Part shown: positions 1 through 8,160 of the stretch, piece after piece | Layout: each line of letters opens with the position of its first letter | How positions within the stretch are numbered: the stretch's first letter is position 1 | DNA from: Zygnema cylindricum | Lineage: Eukaryota > Streptophyta > Zygnematophyceae > Zygnematales > Zygnemataceae | Length of the DNA stretch: 21,433 bases | Direction: 5' to 3' | Assembly (NCBI GenBank): GCA_037447655.1 | Contig: JBBHKE010001641.1 | Location: forward strand, 1-21,433 | The notes under the pieces: generated by a model | Seen by the model: the letters and a program-made list of their open reading frames with translations, nothing else | The model's database searches: none | What the model was told of the DNA's origin: nothing | Made by a program: the position numbers and the translations under genes

Positions 1-1091
1 CGGTTACATGGGGACACGCCCTTAGTCGCACCAGTGCCGAAATATGGCACATGTAAGATCAGTTAAGCGTGAGTACGACCGAAACAAAGATTCAAAATAA
101 GTTGACAGCAAGGAGCCGTGCTGAGCTGAACTTTGTCGTTTCTGTGTGCGAGTTGCAACGGTTTACTGACGTCAACAGCATAGAGCCGGCTAGTCTAGCG
201 CCGGTCGTCAGGTTTTTATTTTGAAACGTCAAGTGTAAATCGATATTCTTTGGCTCTTTGCCATCAATTTGTACCAGAGCTGTACGAGTTTTGTACTTTT
301 TGTACCATTTGTAGTTCCTGGCGTAGGCTCCTATGGGAAAGGTGGGTATCCTATTCCAATTGTGACGGTGTCGGAACGCTAAACGTTAAGCGTCACGCTG
401 GAAAAGTTAAGCGTTTTTAGTTGCGCATTCCTTAAGCTACAGTGTTACTGTACTATATAACTGTACGGTCCTGTGGCGTATACGACAGTTTAATGCGTCA
501 AAAAAATGAAATATGTTCCGATAAAAATCTTCCCTAGGTTTGGAAATACAAGGAGATGTACGGTATTGTACTTTCCAACAGATGATCCGGTAAAAAGGCG
601 CTAAAGTCGTCGCTTAGAGAGTCGTACTAATGTGCGTACAATTCAGAATGTAGTGTGGTGTGGCAGTATTTCTGATCGTCACAAACTGTAGTTTCTTCAA
701 TCTGTGTAAAATAATTCTGACTTTTGTCCTCTAGTGGCAAAACCAAAGGAGTTCCGCGCCCTTGTCGTCTTCTTTCGCCCCTGCCACTGACAGCTGTACA
801 GGGTCGAGAAAACAGGACTCTTGCCGAATTCTCGAACTTTCTCTCACCATCTGGAAAACGTTACCATAAAAAAACAAAAACAGCCTTTTAAGTCATCATT
901 TAAATTCGATTTCACCATCTTAAATTTGTACCTTTCAAAAAGCAATTAATGTATTGGTCCTCAATGTCCTCCATAGTGTATACTCCACACTATTACAAAT
1001 ACATCAAAACAAAAACTTTTTTTTTAGAGCACTTTGTATGCTCGTCGTTTATTTCTCGACATATCTTTTGTACTTTATGCCAAAGATAGGG
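1..1091. other. Intergenic DNA, no gene recognised
   Basis: I see no convincing coding sequence or RNA gene here. The stretch is rich in the tetramer GTAC and contains three GTTAAGCG motifs (near 63, 385 and 407). An imperfect 18-bp palindrome lies at 376-393. ACTGTAC occurs twice around a TATATA near 448-466. Open frames at the right end overlap simple repeats and have no protein-like composition. Confidence 0.6.
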
Positions 1092-1184
1092 GCAGTACAG
1101 TACAGTAAAGTAAGTTACCGTACAGTACAGCATCGTACCGTAAAGTACATTAGGGTACATTACCGTACAGTACAGTACCGTACC
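1092..1184. repeat. Degenerate pentanucleotide microsatellite (TACAG/TACCG)
   Basis: The stretch reads as successive 5-bp units of the form TACAG, TACCG, TAAAG or TACAT with a few slips, so GTAC recurs nearly every 5 bp. Because GTAC is its own reverse complement, both strands carry it. A related short CGTAC run lies at about 1398-1424. An open frame through this tract (954-1217) only reflects the repeat. Confidence 0.8.
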
Positions 1185-1220
1185 AATATCTGTTGGTGCT
1201 CTGGTGGGCTGTACTAAAAG

Positions 1221-1310
1221 GGTTCAAAGGAAAAGTTTTCAAACGAAAAGTTTTAAATGATTAGGTGTCAAATGAAAAGGTGTCAAACGAAAAAATTTCA
1301 AATGAAAAAG
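1221..1310. repeat. 15-bp tandem repeat, six units
   Basis: Six consecutive 15-bp units start at 1221, 1236, 1251, 1266, 1281 and 1296, with a consensus close to TGTCAAATGAAAAGG. The unit length is a multiple of three, so an open frame at 1265-1447 repeats the five-residue motif SNEK(V/I). The frame stops shortly after the repeat and is not considered a gene. A separate 10-bp direct duplication lies at 1501-1522. Confidence 0.8.
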
Positions 1311-1669
1311 CCAAAGGGAGAATACAAAAAGTTAAAGTAACCCGACAGGGAACAAACCCGTTACCCGTTAGCCTGTTTTTGTCAAGTGAACAGCGACCGT
1401 ACATATATCGTACCGTACCGTACAGCTGTCCGACGACGAAAAATTAAGGACAAGAATGAATTCAATCGAAGTCATGACGCCAAATAAGAATGGAATTGAA
1501 ACACATGGAAACACATGGAAACGTACGATTCCGGCATTAAAAATGGCGAATAGCACAACGGCGTCAGTCAGACTCTCGTTTGAAACAATACAAAACCTAG
1601 GCCATAGGCTCTATTGAAATAGTTTAAGTCGACTAGAGCCTATTTCCACATCCCGGCGGCATCCACTTC

Positions 1670-1714
1670 ACATTTTTTGCCTTCTTTTTCTTCCTTAATT
1701 CTTTTTATTCGCAG
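1670..1714 (+). promoter_or_regulatory. Pyrimidine-rich tract ending in CAG, possible 3' splice site
   Basis: The roughly 45 bp before the candidate gene are almost pure T and C on the plus strand and end in TTCGCAG at 1708-1714, 26 bp before the ATG at 1740. This is the shape of a plant polypyrimidine tract and 3' splice site, which would place an intron in the 5' untranslated region. A pyrimidine-rich leader is the alternative. No branch point or matching donor was established. Confidence 0.3.
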
Positions 1715-1739
1715 TTTGTGACCAGCTTCATCTGTTTTC

Positions 1740-2369
1740 ATGGATCCTATTACTGTAGGAGCAGTGATTACAGGCTTCGCTGTCGGAACTGCGGCAAATG
1801 CAGCATTTAAGGGATTGTGCAACGAAGTCGGCGCTCACTACGGCCGTACACTCGCAGGAGATAAGCCTCCAGGGGCTACGGATACTATCGTTCGGGTATC
1901 CATTCACTACTACTCGGGAAAGTACAAATGCAGATTTCGACTGCGGCAAATGGGAGGTACATTAGTTATCTACAAAGAGAAAGATCAAAACCTTTGCAAC
2001 AAGAATCGACCATGGAATGCGGTGACGCCCCCTGCCTTTATTGCAACTAGGGTCTGCAGCTACAGAAGCTCGATCTTTATGGAACTGTTGCAGAAAACTG
2101 GACTTGTAAGCGGAGATGTCACATACCGTTGTGCTTCTATGAAATTGAAAGTATTTATTCACCTGATGGCATGTACCTTGCCGCAGGATTTTACCGGTTT
2201 AGTGGCGAAACAGACAGACGGTGGACTTATGAAAATAATTTGCAACGAAGCTTTAGGAGGGTTGAAATTTTGCCAGGCGATTATGAAGTATTCTGAGACC
2301 CATAACACGTTCATGGAAAGGGAGATCAATGTGGTCTCGGCTGAGAATGGATCAAATCTCATAGACTGA
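1740..2369 (+). CDS. Hypothetical protein, 209 codons; possibly a spliced or frameshifted gene
   Basis: This is the only non-transposon candidate gene. The frame opens at an ATG with G at +4 and stops at 2367-2369. Residues 4-22 are hydrophobic with small side chains (ITVGAVITGFAVGTAANAAF), which could be a membrane segment or buried helix; no signal-peptide cleavage site is obvious. I do not recognise the family. A second plus-strand frame, 2051-2296, also reads as protein-like, with segments such as FYEIESIYSPDGMY and ending ILPGDYEVF before a TGA. A GT at 1896-1897 and an AG at 2049-2050 lie in compatible phase (0/0), so a 155-bp intron could join the first 52 codons to that frame, giving about 133 residues. 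Alternatively the gene carries a frameshift, or the single exon is right. Transcript evidence would decide. No RBS or operon context applies to a eukaryote. Confidence 0.35.
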   Translation: MDPITVGAVITGFAVGTAANAAFKGLCNEVGAHYGRTLAGDKPPGATDTIVRVSIHYYSGKYKCRFRLRQMGGTLVIYKEKDQNLCNKNRPWNAVTPPAFIATRVCSYRSSIFMELLQKTGLVSGDVTYRCASMKLKVFIHLMACTLPQDFTGLVAKQTDGGLMKIICNEALGGLKFCQAIMKYSETHNTFMEREINVVSAENGSNLID

Positions 2370-2912
2370 GCTCCTTGATTCTTTGTCCTTTGGTGAATCT
2401 CTAGAGTTTGTGTTTTGGAAGGAGGTATTACAAATATGGGGAATATGAGGAGTTGTGGTTCGTTGCTTGCATAGTACTTTAAGAAGTTTTTTTCTTCTAT
2501 ATGTAGTTCTTCCTAAAGGGTGTATTACTTTTATCTCTTAAATGTATTTTTTTTTTTACTTCGCATCTGGCCAAGGTTTTGAAATCCTTTCAATTTCGGA
2601 ATCTCTTTTTCTTTGAATGGAGGTCATTCTGATGTAATTGTTTAAAGAAATATATAGAAGGGGATATCTGAAATTGAATCTTAGAATAAGATGGAGATGG
2701 AGAACTGAAAAAAAAGAAATTCTACACACTACATGTTATTGCTGACTTGGGCTTCAAAAGTTTTACTTCCAAACATGTTACTTCAAAAAAATCATTGATG
2801 TCACATGTTCCTTTGATCCGTTCTCATGCCTGCAAATAAGGAAGATGATTTTAGTTTTGTATAAATAACAGTGACTTCCATTTCCCTGAAGTCTTTCTTA
2901 CCGCAAGTTGTT
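2370..2912. other. Intergenic DNA, no gene recognised
   Basis: This AT-rich stretch follows the candidate gene. It may include its 3' untranslated region, but I see no clear AATAAA-type signal. It holds no open frame of note, no RNA gene and no repeat beyond short T and A runs. Confidence 0.5.
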
Positions 2913-2953
2913 CACATGCATGCATATATGCGCATGTGTACATACATGCATAT
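2913..2953. repeat. 41-bp perfect alternating pyrimidine-purine tract
   Basis: Every base from 2913 to 2953 alternates pyrimidine and purine, made of CA, TG, TA and CG steps and including several ATGCAT palindromes. Tracts like this can adopt left-handed or cruciform structure. No gene is associated with it. Confidence 0.75.
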
Positions 2954-3090
2954 TGACCTCCGTATATATGGAATCCCTACAAAATAATCAAAGTGCGCAA
3001 TAAAATAATTCACAAGCGGAAGCACAATAATCACATACCATTCACCATTAGACCTGTGTCAACCCAATATAAATATGTTAAGCAGAAGTC

Positions 3091-3113
3091 AAAAAAAAAA
3101 AAAAAAAAAAAAA

Positions 3114-3212
<99 letters not shown>

Positions 3213-3226
3213 AAAAAAAAAAAAAA

Positions 3227-3271
<45 letters not shown>

Positions 3272-3278
3272 AAAAAAA

Positions 3279-3324
<46 letters not shown>

Positions 3325-3449
3325 AAAAAACCAAAAAAAAAAAAAAAAAAAAAAAAAAGCAAAAAAAAAAAGCGAAAACAAAAAAAAAAAAGCAAAAAGC
3401 AGAAAAAAACCAATAAGCAAAAAGCGAAAAGCAAAAAACTAAAAAAACT
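3091..3449. repeat. Long poly(A)-like tract with a degenerate AGCAAAA tail
   Basis: From 3091 to 3358 the plus strand is A with only isolated C, G or T interruptions; the longest uninterrupted run is about 60 A (3152-3211) and another is 42 A (3228-3269). From 3359 the tract decays into units such as AAAAAGC and AGCAAAA up to about 3449. It could be the tail of a retroposed transcript whose body lies to the left, or a slippage-expanded homopolymer. No LINE or SINE body was recognised upstream and no flanking duplication was found. Lysine-only and phenylalanine-only open frames across it are artefacts. Confidence 0.85.
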
Positions 3450-3584
3450 CAGTTTATGGCCCAATTAAAAATAAAAAATGTCCCTCCTACCTGATAACGT
3501 GTTAGAAACCTCTCGGAAGCTCCTGAGTCAGGATGCGAGATAGACAGCCTGTAGAAAGAGGAGGGCGAAAGGAGACAGAAAAAT

Positions 3585-3640
3585 GAGGCTGAAGGAGGGT
3601 AGCGGAAGAGCAGAGGCTGAAGGAGGGTAAGAGGAAGAGC
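3585..3640. repeat. 28-bp tandem duplication in a purine-rich tract
   Basis: The 28-bp unit beginning GAGGCTGAAGGAGGGTA occurs at 3585 and again at 3613, with a one-base shift near the end. It sits in a strongly purine-biased plus strand (about 3540-3670) that ends in GAGAGAGAGA. Confidence 0.75.
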
Positions 3641-4213
3641 AGAGGGAGAGGGAGAGAGAGTAAAAAAATGAAGGAACTGCCCAACTTCTTAGAAGCTTGC
3701 TTTGCTCGCTTGTGCGAATAGCGTTTGAACCTCTATATGCTTCTCAAGAGCCGTGCCCCAGAAGTTTGCCGTGTTTTCCGCGATTATCTCATGTCGTGTT
3801 TGTAGTGCCTGTTTGCAAAAAACAAGTTTAAGTACTAGCTGTCCGTGTTACAGTGTTTAGCATTTGGCGTTTGCTGACTTTTTGGTACTATACGTGGCGA
3901 AGTAACAACTTTTTTCTGTCGTTTCTCTCGAAAATGGAATGTGCAAAGATGTATTTTTTTTCCGTACGATATGTTTAAAGACCATACTACAAATGACTTC
4001 TAAATTACAGCTAACGAATGTACTCCAGTTTGGAGTCTTCCTCTCTTTGACCCACTACCAGTTCAATTTGACTTTGGTAGCTTGAAGGCAAAAAATTAAA
4101 AGACAAAAATAGGAAACTAGAAAGCTTTTAAAACTAGTGACGTGGAAGTGGACACATCGACATGACGCCACAATGGCTAAAAAACAGTAAACGTCTAGAA
4201 TGTCACGGGAGCT

Positions 4214-4277
4214 CTAGACGCCTACAAGATCACAAAACCCTAGACATCTACAAGGTCACAAAACCCTAGACATCTAC
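4214..4277. repeat. 26-bp tandem repeat, about 2.5 units
   Basis: Units beginning CTAGAC start at 4214, 4240 and 4266, each followed by a CTACAAGRTCACAAAACC-type segment; the third unit is partial. Confidence 0.75.
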
Positions 4278-4338
4278 TATCGCTCTGGGTCGGTCATCCC
4301 AGCTAACGAGGAGAGTTCCTAGTTCCTAGTAGCCATAG

Positions 4339-4374
4339 ATAGCTTGGACCAGCCACATAGCTTGGACCAGCCAC
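4339..4374. repeat. 18-bp perfect tandem duplication
   Basis: ATAGCTTGGACCAGCCAC occurs twice without a gap (4339-4356 and 4357-4374). A TTCCTAG doublet lies just upstream at about 4316-4329. Confidence 0.85.
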
Positions 4375-6136
4375 AGGTGAATACACGCATAGGGGCTTGG
4401 GGAGTCACAAGAAATAGCTAGACATGTAAGACAAAAAGAGTAAGGAGGGATATACGTAGCAAACAGATGAAGTGGACAAATAGACAAAATAGTAGTACAC
4501 AAAAGTTGTAGCTTTAATGAATGGTCCTCTCAGGACAAAAGTGTTACAAGTGACTTTCTAATAAAGCCAAAACTCTATTCTTGTCTTACTTGACTATGCG
4601 TGTACTGCTCGTTCTGACATTATTGGATGAAGGATATTTCTTCTTGTCTAATCTGAGTGCTTTTGTACTCTAATGCCATCTGTATAAATAAAATACTCTC
4701 TTAGCGTGGTCCAATGAAATGCTATTTACACACGTTTGTCACATGAGCATGAATTATTGCAACTGCATGATCTCGTGCTATACCTCTCCACATTGTCCAA
4801 ATATTGACGTCTGTCCGTACAAATGAAGTTGTTCCATGATATCACGCCGGTAACACAAAATCGGCAGGTTGATATTGCCCAAAATCGCCCATAAAATCAA
4901 CATCTACAATGTCAAAAAGACGTAATTCGTCGACAATAGTATAGTACACCGTGTATCGCAATTAGTGATAATGTTTTTTTTTTCCACGTAAAACATCTTT
5001 TCCATGTGCACACAATTCCAATTTTAGATTGCAGACAGCCAATCGGAAGAGGGGAATCTTCTCTTTCGAAACGCAATAAGGAAATAAAAGGCATTTTCGC
5101 CATATATCTTCTATGCACATAAATCGCACGGAGTAAACTAACAAATAGGTTATCGCACACTCCTAAATTGTAATCAAGTATTGGATACTCATTCACGAAA
5201 GAAAAAACTTAACTAAAACTTAAATTATTGTGTTTATCTGTACCCGAATAAGTACAAAATTGGTGGTACAAAGTACATTAATGTTGGATATGTTGGATAC
5301 TACAGCGCTAATCGTTACTAGTGTTAAGAATAATTGGCGTAAACGTTAATTTAGTGGTAATAACGCTGATATGTTATTTTGTGTCCTAATAAAATATAAC
5401 ATTAACATTAATTTGGCGTTTAACGCCAATTTGTGTGTCGACTTTGTAGCGTGTACGTTAAGCTGTCATCAATACTAACGACAATACTATTTCAAGTGCA
5501 GTGTAGTATCCTGACAGTTTTTGCCAAATAGATATTTGTAGGGTTTGGAAATCGTACGAAACATGTAAATTAGAGTAAAATTTAGGCTCTTTTATGCTTT
5601 ACATTTATTAATGTTCCACTCTTTTGGGCCGCTAACTTGAATACATGCGAACCGCACTTAATGTTGTAAAAATGAGATGTCGCGTCGACGTGATGTATTG
5701 AAAAGAGCTTCTTATGCATCACACTAATTTTGAGGAACGTAATATTCAATGGTTAACACTAAATAAGTATTTTCCCAGATGAGCGATAAATCTATTTTAA
5801 CGTTAATATCAGTAATTTATTATTTTGGTCTGAAAAAAGCAGTGACAAACTTAGAGTTATTTACACTAATAACGACTAGCGGTGTAGATTACGTATCTAC
5901 GAAACCTTCATTTATTTTAAACCCGGCTGTACCTTTTTTTTTTTTTGAATCACCCGGTCTAATCAGAAAGGCCCCCAAAATTCGATACTCGAATCCATTT
6001 CGGATCTGACGCGGCCGGCAGAATACGGATCGGGTACGGTTTTGGGTACCCTATTGTGACCTCTAACAGGTGGATTCTCATAATTAGAGGTTAGGCATAT
6101 TGTGCGAAGTGGCGTATCGGCGGAAGTGACTTAGAA

Positions 6137-6787
6137 TGACATTTCATGAGGCAAAAAGTGAGGTAGTTTACGGAAATCCGCGACTATCTGTACCAAACAG
6201 TACCGCTTATTTTTCTTTTATACGGAAAAACAACATTACAAAGAATCTTGCCAATACTCTTCGAAAGTCAGGGAGGTAATGCTGACCGTCGGATGTCAAT
6301 TTGCGAGGAGTTCGCTTCATTTTTCTATGTAACAGTCCACGTACCTCTAGAAAGTGGGTTGGCAGATACATAAAAAAAAATCGTGACACGCCGGACGATT
6401 AAGCTACGTATCATGGTGTAAAACTAATGAAATTGACGTAATTTGCACGTGACACGCGCTTTCAAAAATATAACCGGAAATAAAAATGTAATTTTGTAAC
6501 ACTCCTTCGTCACGCAATTTTTGGTAACTTCTTTTCATAAAACTATTTGTCTCAAATGTCTTTTGTTATGTTCGAAAACAAAAACCCTAAAAAATGAGCT
6601 GGTGTATAGACTCTCGTCTGCAAAAAGTATAAAAGTTATGTTGTATGATGATTTTGTACGCAGATACATGGTATGCAAGTGAAGATTTGAAGCTAAGTTT
6701 GTTGGTGCTAGAAATCTGAAAGATATTCAATATCAGATCGTAGCTTACGTGGCGCCAAACTCTACGTGATGGAACATCGACTCAAGG
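6137..6787 (+). repeat. Tandem repeat unit A, about 650 bp, non-coding
   Basis: This segment recurs 651 bp downstream as unit B. Matching landmarks include CAAAAAGTGAGGT (6152 and 6803), TTCGCTTCATTTTTCTAT, GAAAGATATTCAATATC and GTGGCGCCA. Identity is roughly 80% by eye, with scattered substitutions and small indels. The unit has no open frame conserved between copies, so it looks like duplicated non-coding DNA or an unrecognised mobile repeat. Confidence 0.8.
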
Positions 6788-7138
6788 TGACGTTCCATCA
6801 AACAAAAAGTGAGGTGGTTTACAAAAATCCGCGACTATGTGTACCAAATCGTACCGCTTGTTTTGTTTTTATACAAAAAATTACATTATAGGGAATCTTT
6901 CCAATACTCTTTGAAGGTCTATGAGGTAATAATGACCGTCGATATTCATATGCGAGGTGTTCGCTTCATTTTTCTATATAAATGTCAACGTATCTGTAGG
7001 AGTTGGGTCGAGAGATACAGAAAAAAAAAATTGTGGCACGCTGGACGATTAAACTAAGTGTCATGATGTTAAACCAATGAAAATTAATGAAATTTGCACA
7101 TGATACATGCTTTAAAAAATATACCGAAAATAAATATG
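6788..7138 (+). repeat. Tandem repeat unit B, left part (interrupted)
   Basis: This aligns with positions 6137-6487 of unit A. The alignment stops at 7138 because the copia element begins at 7139, and it resumes at 13577 beyond the element. Confidence 0.8.
7134..7138 (+). repeat. Target site duplication, left copy (ATATG)
   Basis: ATATG directly precedes the TG of the 5' LTR and is repeated at 13577-13581 directly after the CA of the 3' LTR. Five bases is the usual size for copia integrases. Unit A carries the unbroken equivalent (AAATGTAATTTTG near 6483-6495). Confidence 0.9.
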
Positions 7139-7326
7139 TGTAGAAACTAATGGTTTTATTAGTATTTTCTAGGTCTAAATAGAAATATAGAAAGAAGCCG
7201 AGGCAGTCTACCTCTAACTTCTCTCTCCAAATCTCAAACTTGTCGCAGTCACTGAGAAATTGGAGAGGAAGCTAGAGCCATGGCTACCTTGGCTATCCTG
7301 AGGTTTACGGGAATTTTATACTAGGG

Positions 7327-7426
7327 TTTATTTATTTATTTAAAAGGAATGTGCCGGCGGCAGGATTTGATCCTTGTACCTACCGGCCGGCAGACAGGAA
7401 ATAGCCGGTAGCCTTAGCCGTTAGAT
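7327..7426 (-). repeat. tRNA-like / SINE-like segment inside the LTR
   Basis: Read on the minus strand, GGATCAAATCC (complement of 7363-7373) differs at one base from the Pol III B-box consensus GGTTCRANNCC. About 40 bp upstream lies CGGCTAAGGC (near 7411-7420), which resembles the D-loop part of an A box. The segment ends in GCCGGCA, like an acceptor stem, followed by a (TAAA)n-like tail at 7327-7345. This order (A box, B box, short-repeat tail) is that of tRNA-derived SINEs. Stem pairing is poor, so it is not a working tRNA gene. The same segment is in the 3' LTR (12723-12822). Confidence 0.35.
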
Positions 7427-7462
7427 GTAGCAGTAGTATTACGTGATATATAGTTTGATAAT

Positions 7463-7470
7463 TATATAAA
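7463..7470 (+). promoter_or_regulatory. Possible LTR TATA box
   Basis: TATATAAA lies mid-LTR in an AT-rich patch (7436-7482), about 325 bp from the LTR start. It is identical in the 3' LTR at 12859-12866. It is a reasonable U3 promoter candidate, but the transcription start is not defined by the sequence. Confidence 0.35.
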
Positions 7471-7805
7471 TTAGAATACGTACGATAATTCATTTAACTG
7501 TTACGATTTACGGGATGCATAGATCCGGTACGAATGACAGTACGGATTACGAATCAATACCGCGCATTTGTTTCGGAAGTGAAATCAATACCGCGCATGT
7601 ATTTATTACGGCCACGATTAAATCTGAATTTAATCGGACGGCCGGGATTAGCGCCGAGATCACGGAGGAAGATTTCGGCGGTTTGTGGCCATCGCCACAT
7701 CGGATGACGCGTGGCGAAATTCCGTTGGATCGTAGAATCTCCGGAGATTATGGCACCGAATCCGGATTTGACATGTGTCGACATTTAGGGCATGTCGTAC
7801 AATGT

Positions 7806-7846
7806 CCGTACATAAAGTACACCAGCGACTGTACTTTTACGTACGG
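7806..7846 (+). other. LTR hairpin built from GTAC motifs
   Basis: CCGTACATAAAGTAC (7806-7820) pairs with GTACTTTTACGTACGG (7831-7846) across a 10-base loop, with one bulge or mismatch. The 3' LTR copy (13202-13242) keeps both arms unchanged; its two differences here are both in the loop. Confidence 0.6.
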
Positions 7847-8160
7847 AACTCAATTCTGATTGGTTCCGTACATCAGTAGATAGAGTCTGTGAGAGAGATA
7901 GGACTTAGAAAAATTAGAAGATAGGACCCCCTCTCCCAGAGAGCTTCTGTACAAAAGGTCAACTTTGACCCCCCATAACTTACTGCTCAGGGGAGCAAAT
8001 TCAAAGATTCTTTTTGCTATCGACTCAGGGGAGTCTTGTCTTCACAGGGGTGAAGTTGGTCAGCGTTTTTGTCTGCCAGGGTGGCAGTTATTTTTGCTTA
8101 AACACAAAGGGGTCAGGATTATCCTAGAGGCTTCTTGGAAGCTGTCCACTCTGAGGACTT

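Larger units (their letters stand above)
3670..6136. other. Non-coding AT-rich DNA with short repeats, no gene recognised
   Basis: No convincing gene is seen. Two short open frames (minus 4912-5196; plus 5779-6009) have no recognisable motif and look accidental. Besides the two short tandem repeats listed separately, there is a near-perfect palindrome at 5412-5429 (TTGGCGTT, one base, AACGCCAA at its core) within a stretch where AACGC and CGTTAA recur (5318-5460). Confidence 0.55.

Noticed and set aside
954-1447. Open frames at 954-1217 and 1265-1447
   Set aside because: They follow the microsatellite and the 15-bp repeat; the repeated residues reflect the DNA repeats.
2993-3464. Open frames of 81-149 codons made of lysine on one strand and phenylalanine on the other
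   Set aside because: They are translations of the poly(A) tract in several frames and have no protein-like content outside it.
4912-6009. Open frames on the minus strand at 4912-5196 and on the plus strand at 5779-6009
   Set aside because: They are short frames in AT-rich DNA with no motif, no conserved neighbour and no gene context.
7334-7426. A functional tRNA gene on the minus strand of the LTR
   Set aside because: The B box is good, but the T stem has mismatches and no full cloverleaf could be drawn. Only a tRNA-derived remnant is supported.
7515-7859. 114-codon open frame inside the element 1 LTR, also intact in the 3' LTR (12911-13255)
   Set aside because: Both copies come from one reverse-transcription event, so intactness is not independent evidence. 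Three of the four LTR differences inside it change residues and no domain is recognisable.
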